Assembly (NCBI GenBank): GCA_030015575.1
Contig: JASDDO010000008.1
Location: 81,445,965-81,509,964, forward strand
Length of the DNA: 64,000 bases
From: Agapanthus africanus
Lineage: Eukaryota > Streptophyta > Magnoliopsida > Asparagales > Amaryllidaceae
Reading direction: 5' to 3'
Shown here: positions 59,301-64,000 of the stretch, piece by piece
Layout: each line of letters opens with the position of its first letter
How positions within the stretch are numbered: the stretch's first letter is position 1
Made by a program: the position numbers and the translations under genes
Notes under the pieces: generated by a model
Told to the model about the DNA's origin: nothing
Databases searched by the model: none
The model's input: only the letters and a program-made list of their open reading frames with translations

Positions 59301-61167
59301 TTCAGAGCCTTGTTGTATGACTTGTAAAACTATTGGCTTATACATATCTCATCTCGTAGGGTCAAGTCCGACTGAGGGGGAGGGGGAAACGACCGTCGAA
59401 CCCAAGGGAGCGGAGGACGCGGTACTCGCCGAACCCGAACCGACAGTGGACGACTTTGTCGAGGTCATGGGGCCTGGAGCCGAGATTGAGGAACCTAACG
59501 CGGAGCAGGTCATTGATGCCGTACCCGAAGTGGCGGCAGATGAGATGATTGTCTCAACCGAGCCGAAGGCGGTAGAGGGCGAGGTACTTGAGGCTGGGGA
59601 CCTCGTGGTGCCGATGGACGGGACAGCTGTAATCGCTGATCCTGAGGGAACAGCAGGTGATGCGGCCATGATTCCTGAAGACGATCTAGGTGCTCCTTCT
59701 CAGGAATCGGGCAATGTTCCTATCTTGGCCCTCCCTGCCTATGGTTCCCCTCCGCCTGCAGAGCTTGAGAGCGTAACAACGGTTCCCCTTGAGTCGGGTG
59801 ACGAAGCTACAGGCGGTGGTCTTCCGTCAGTGGAGGAAGGGACTACCTCAGTTTCTGCTGGCAGCTCGTCAGGTGAATTTTCGAGTCACCAGCGTTTCCA
59901 TTTTTTTTTGTATATATCTTGTGATCTCTTCTAACAAGCTTGTTCTTGCAGGTGTGGCCAGTACCGATGCTCCATTGCTCGAGGGGGCACCATCAACTAC
60001 TGCTTTGGCAATAGTTACCTCCCCGTCTTCCCTTGTACCGTCATGGATGTTGGAAGGTATGGATTCACGACTCATGCATTAATCTTTCAAAATTGCGGCT
60101 TTTGTACTAACGTTACACTATTGTGCCTTTGTAGGAGTGCTTTTTGATCACTTATACCAAGTGTTGCTCCCGCACTTCTCTTTCCCATCCGACCTCACTT
60201 CTCCTTCCAGTGGCGCCGGTGAGTATACTTTCACCCTAATGTCTTTATTTACCCCCTCTTTTTTTAGCAGTGGGATAGTTTCTGATTTTTTTCCTTTTCT
60301 TTATTGCAGTGCCACAAATCGAAGGAGGGGATGCAAGACCTGCCGCGCTACCGGCCCTTCCGGCTCCGCCATCCGGTTCTGCTGGTATAGTAGATTTCCT
60401 TTTTGGTAACCCCTTAACATCTTTTGAACCATCGTTTAACCCTGTTTTGTTTCGCAGCTATTGTTCCGGCTCCAGTTCCCTTCGAAGCTCGCGTCTCTTC
60501 ACCGGCAGGCCCCTTTTTGAGACGTCCGTCTTCAAAGGGTGCCGTGATGAGTCTAGGCATGCTGAGCGGGTACATCGAAGAACTCAGCATGGACGCTCTC
60601 CCTTCCGCTGCAGATTTCGCTGTGGATGTTAACCCCATGTTAGCGGTGCTCGTAACTTTTCACAGCGAAGGCGTCGTTGAATCTTGGGTTAATCACTGCA
60701 GGGAGATCGAGGCCTGCTTGTACCGGCTGGAGTTGACGCGCCCTGCTCCCGAAGTTTTAGCTCTGAGCGCCCAACGCACAACTTGGCTCGAGCAAAGCAC
60801 TTCGCACTCCCACCACTTGGAGCAAGAAGCAGCTCAAAGACTAAGGGAATGCCAAAAGACCTCAAACGAAACGGCCCATCTGCGCGCTGAGGTTGAGGCA
60901 AACGCTGCCTAAGTGAAGACTATCTTTGAGGGTCTCCTGGAGCGCATCTCTCATGGGCTAGACTTAAAGAGGAAGCTTGACGTGGTTGAGCGCCATATCC
61001 CAAGTCGGGAGGCCGCTTATCAAGGCGTGAGGGAGCAGCTCGCCTTGGTCTTGCGGCAACGAGCCCAAGTGGAGTCAGAGCTGACGGCGGTAGCCGAGCA
61101 GGAGAAGGCGTGGAAGGAGATATGCGAGCGGTTGCTACATCTGTGCAAGACGCTTCCTTCCCCATAA
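56336..61167 (+). pseudogene. Multi-exon plant mobile domain (PMD-like) gene carried by Tat-B
   Basis: Exon 1 (56,331-58,670) encodes a PMD-like domain, residues about 130-620: PWARYILAAKRAHLTK, WWTRAFIEQWNIPTHTFL, REVSISLEEFVELSGLP, and SFADFIARFIRPEF further on. A Lys-rich part follows an in-frame TAG (58,373-58,375): MTAKTGKRKD, GEKKKKKSTLSLDAIL. GT-AG introns then separate short exons: 58,752-58,832, 58,918-59,289, 59,360-59,872, 59,952 onward and several more to 60,457. These encode an acidic, Glu/Pro/Val-rich stretch. The last exon is a coiled coil (LEQEAAQRLRECQKT, VESELTAVAEQEKAW) with an in-frame TAA at 60,910. AATAAA lies at 61,261. PMD proteins occur in plants both as transposon cargo and as host silencing/development factors; this copy is cargo and probably dead. 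Confidence 0.78.
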
Positions 61168-61774
61168 TTCCCCTTGTATCATTTGTCTTTGTAAATTATA
61201 TGTATATGTTTTTTTTTTATCCTTTAGCACAATGTATCCTGTACTCAACCAATTTTTATGAATAAAAGATACACATTTTGTAATGCCTTGTGTCATTTCT
61301 CTGTCTTTCTTTTCTTTTATAATCAATACGCCACCTTAATAACCATAATTGACGGACGATTGGGACGAGTATCCCGACCTTCTTAAGAAATAACGATGGC
61401 TTAGGCCGCAGGTTCAGATCTGCTGCCTAAGACTTTTCAACTCTATAAGCCGTGAGGGTCTCATAGAGACTCTTCTCCCTATGGATCGAGAGGATCTCGC
61501 AGGTGAATTTTCTTCTTAGGAATCGTGAGGATTCCCAAGTGTGGTTTCCTCTCATAAGTCAGAAGGATCCTATAAGAGAATTTCTCCCTCTTACGAGTCG
61601 AGAGGGCTCGTAAGCGGTTGTTTCCCTCTTTGTCGAGAATCAACTTCAGAGAGTGAGACCCGTGGATAGTATGCAAGAGACCATTTAGGATTGACTTGCA
61701 GGGTCCCATTGTTCAGGAAGCAAGTTTTGAATCCTTACTGCCCAAAATGTGAGTCATAGAAGCTCTGGTCACGG
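61168..61774. other. Spacer after the PMD-like gene, with CGTGAGGATTC-type repeats
   Basis: The AATAAA at 61,261 ends the gene. From 61,440 the sequence is built of 30-40-base units such as TAGGAATCGTGAGGATTCC and TACGAGTCGAGAGGGCTCGTA, each a hairpin. The same units return at 63,020-63,230 and 63,370-63,560. Confidence 0.7.
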
Positions 61775-62440
61775 AGTGTTTGTATCCGTGAGTTGAGAAG
61801 TTTGCCGGGATTATTTGTTTCCCAAGCGCCAAGGATTATTTGTGTCCTTGGGGTTTGAAACGAGTCGAGGGTTCCTACGGAGGCACTGGTGGCTCTGCGG
61901 GTCGACGCGGATCAGGAGGCTCTCGTCAAGGAGTGTTTGTATCCGTGAGTTGAGAAGTTTTGCGAGGGATTATTTGTTTCCCAAGCGCCAAGGATTATTT
62001 GTGTCCTTGGGGTTTGAAACGATTCGAGGGTTCCTACGGAGGCATTGGTGGCTCTGCGGGTCGACGCGGATCAGAAGGCTCTCGTCAAGGAGTGTTTGTA
62101 TCCGTGAGTTGAGAAGTTTTGCGAGGGATTATTTGTTTCCCAAGCGCCAAGGATTATTTGTGTCCTTGGGGTTTGAAACGAGTCAAGGGTTCCTACGGAG
62201 GCATTGGTGGCTCTACGGGTCGACGCGGATCAGAAGGCTCTCGTCAAGGAGTGTTTGTATCCGTGAGTTGAGAAGTTTTGCGAGGGATTATTTGTTTCCC
62301 AAGCGCCAAGGATTATTTGTGTCCTTGGGGTTTGAAACGAGTCGAGGGTTCCTACGGAGGCACTGGTGGCTCTGCGGGTCGACGCGGATCAGAAGGCTCT
62401 CGTCAAGGAGTGTTTGTATCCGTGAGTTGAGGAATTTTCG
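61775..62440. repeat. Minisatellite, about 4 units of 159 bases, in Tat-B
   Basis: Units start near 61,811, 61,969, 62,128 and 62,287 and contain GGATTATTTGTTTCCCAAGC, GCCAAGGATTATTTGTGTCC and GGTCGACGCGGATCAG. Copies are nearly identical. The period is 53 codons, so one plus frame is open for 209 codons. I consider that ORF a repeat effect. Confidence 0.93.
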
Positions 62441-64000
62441 TTGAAATCACTGGCTTCTTCGGCTGAAATGAACCGTTGAGGCTTGGTTTCGTTGTTTGAC
62501 GAAGTCCGCTGGGGAGGTATGGTTTCTTCTTTGTTTACGCCCTTGGATTGTATACAGGGATCGATGTGATCTTAACTGTAGGGCCGAAGTTTTATCATTT
62601 CTTATTTTTTTTGTTTTATTTTATTTCCGCGATGCTCTATCATTTCAGCTTTTATATCGCGAAGGTTGCGATTGCCCAAACATTTCGGCTATTTTTCGCG
62701 GTGCCCAATCATTTCGGCTTTTCATTATTTTGTTTTTTACTCGTTGCTCTTTATTACGAGTTGCCCGATCATTTCGGCTATTTTACATGCATACATTTTA
62801 CTTGCTGCTTTTTATTGCAAGTTGCCCTATCATTTCGGCTATTTCGTATGCATGAGCGGTTTACCGGCTTTCGCCGTCAACCTGAAATTGGACATCGATT
62901 TCGGCATCAGCACCGCTGCAACTGGGATATTACCAGGAGCGAATCATCATTTGCTTCTATTGTTGTTGGACAAAGGAGGCTTAGCGACCGGGGTTAGGAT
63001 CCCGTCGGCTAAGGCTTTTGACTTCATGAGCCGTAAGGGTCTCGTGAAGGTATTTCTCCCTACAAGTCGTGGGGATCTTGTAAGTGTATTTTCTCCTTAG
63101 GAACCGTGAGGGTTCCTAAGTGTTTTGTTCTCCTGTAAGTCGTAAGGATCCTACAGGAAGGTTTTCTCCTCATGAATCGAGGGGATTTATAAGGGTTGTT
63201 TACCATACGAATGTATTCCCAGTCATGGATGGACTTTGGTTAGGGAAACGTTTATTCGCGCCCGTGGATTGTATACAAGGGTCAGTATTGAGCCACTTGT
63301 AGGGCAATACTGGAAGTTTGTGGGGGTTTGCTTAAGCACAGGTTTAGGTCTCTGTGACTTAAGACTTTCAAATCCTATGATCCGTGAGGGTCCCATAAGA
63401 GAGTTCTCCTTACGAGTCGTGAGGATCTCGCAAGCGTATTTTCTCCTTAGGAATCGTGGGGATTCCTAAGTGCGTTGTTCCCTTGTAAGTCGTAAGGATC
63501 TCACGCGGGTGGTTTCTCCTTACAGGGTCGAGAGGACTCCATAAGGGTTTTTTAACGAAATTGCGCCCTTTCGGGTTTTCACAACATCCGCCGGTAGTCC
63601 TGCTGTTTTTACTCACGGAGCCCTTTCGGGTTTTCATCCGTGTCCATTCTGCTTATGGACTTACCGCTTTTTCTATTTTATTTTTATTTTTATTATTATT
63701 TTTTATTTATTTTTATTCATCTCGTCAGCCCAAGGATGCCGCAGTATTAGTTTAAAGACGTTTTCGGTCTGCTATTAGTTTAAGGACATTTCGGTCCGTC
63801 ACTGAGAGGGTTGGCTACTACTTATAAAGCCTGAGCTTAGGAAGATAGCGAGCGGACATAGTCGTCGTCATCTACCATTGACCTAGGCTGTGGCTCATTA
63901 AGCGTAGTATTTCTTTAGGAAGCGTCCGTTTATTGGCCTGAAAGGCCTTTCACCGTGCATGTCCATGAGTAGATAGGCCCCACCTTGGTAGACCTTATCA
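62441..64000. other. Tat-B internal spacer, repeat-rich, to the window edge
   Basis: Blocks seen: CATTTCGGCTATTT repeats (62,630-62,850), hairpin units TAGGAATCGTGGGGATTCCTA (63,020-63,230 and 63,370-63,560), and LTR-like words: GCCCTTGGATTGTATAC (62,539), GCCCGTGGATTGTATAC (63,260) and TTAGTTTAAGGACATTTCGGTCC (63,740-63,800). No convincing gene. Pol of Tat-B is expected to the right. Confidence 0.65.

Noticed and set aside
61815..62444. 209-codon plus-strand ORF with a 53-residue repeat.
   Set aside because: Translation of the 159-base minisatellite. Start and stop lie inside the repeat and the composition is not protein-like.

Overview
This is plant nuclear DNA (most likely a flowering plant) made almost entirely of transposable elements inserted into one another. 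I found no ordinary host gene, rRNA, tRNA or CRISPR. The evidence is spliceosomal introns, TATA boxes, AATAAA signals, plant Ty1/copia and Ty3/gypsy polyproteins, a CACTA (En/Spm) transposon, and genes with the plant-specific Transposase_28-like and plant mobile (PMD-like) domains. Domain calls are from residue patterns; no database was searched.

Layout, left to right. (1) 1-3,291: 3' end of a copia element on + (copia-1+): open RT-RNase H frame plus 3' LTR. It lies inside an older copia of the same family on - (copia-1-, 3,292-14,080), which has decayed RT, integrase, protease and gag, a tRNA-Met type primer site at 8,557-8,569, and a 5' LTR at 8,570-14,080. That LTR is split by a 3.5-kb solo LTR (9,907-13,427) with 5-bp target duplication TAACT. 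(2) 14,081-about 16,390: partial LTR, minus orientation, of the same palindrome-rich LTR family. (3) About 16,390-35,101: copia-2 on -, split by a 2.9-kb solo LTR (17,280-20,176, duplication AAGAC) and by a complete 12.2-kb gypsy element, Tat-1 (20,249-32,403, duplication GTGTG). Tat-1 carries gag-PR-RT-RNase H-IN on - and two extra genes on +, next to its 3' LTR. (4) 35,352-43,932: CACTA transposon with left terminus, subterminal repeats, a Transposase_24/TNP1-like gene and a decayed TNP2 transposase gene, both on -. A further LTR-like insert lies near 39.5-40.7 kb. (5) 43,933-52,730: gypsy element Tat-A on +, inserted in the TNP2 gene: 2.77-kb LTR, primer site and one very long gag-protease frame with four in-frame stops. 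(6) 52,731-64,000 and beyond: element Tat-B, same LTR family, opposite strand, inserted into the Tat-A frame. It has a 3' LTR, polypurine tract, a multi-exon PMD-like gene on +, a 159-bp minisatellite and repeat-rich spacer. Its pol should lie to the right of the window.

How it works together: pol genes drive retrotransposition. The extra genes lie antisense to pol in the 3' part of each gypsy element, with their own TATA boxes, introns and poly(A) signals, so they look like separately transcribed passengers. The most unusual signal is the gypsy LTR family seen in four copies: dense arrays of short palindromic words that differ from copy to copy, paired CACGTG boxes in U3, and one hairpin kept in all three LTR copies complete enough to contain it, with paired stem changes. 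Nearly all coding regions are broken by stops or frameshifts; the copia-1+ fragment is the main exception.
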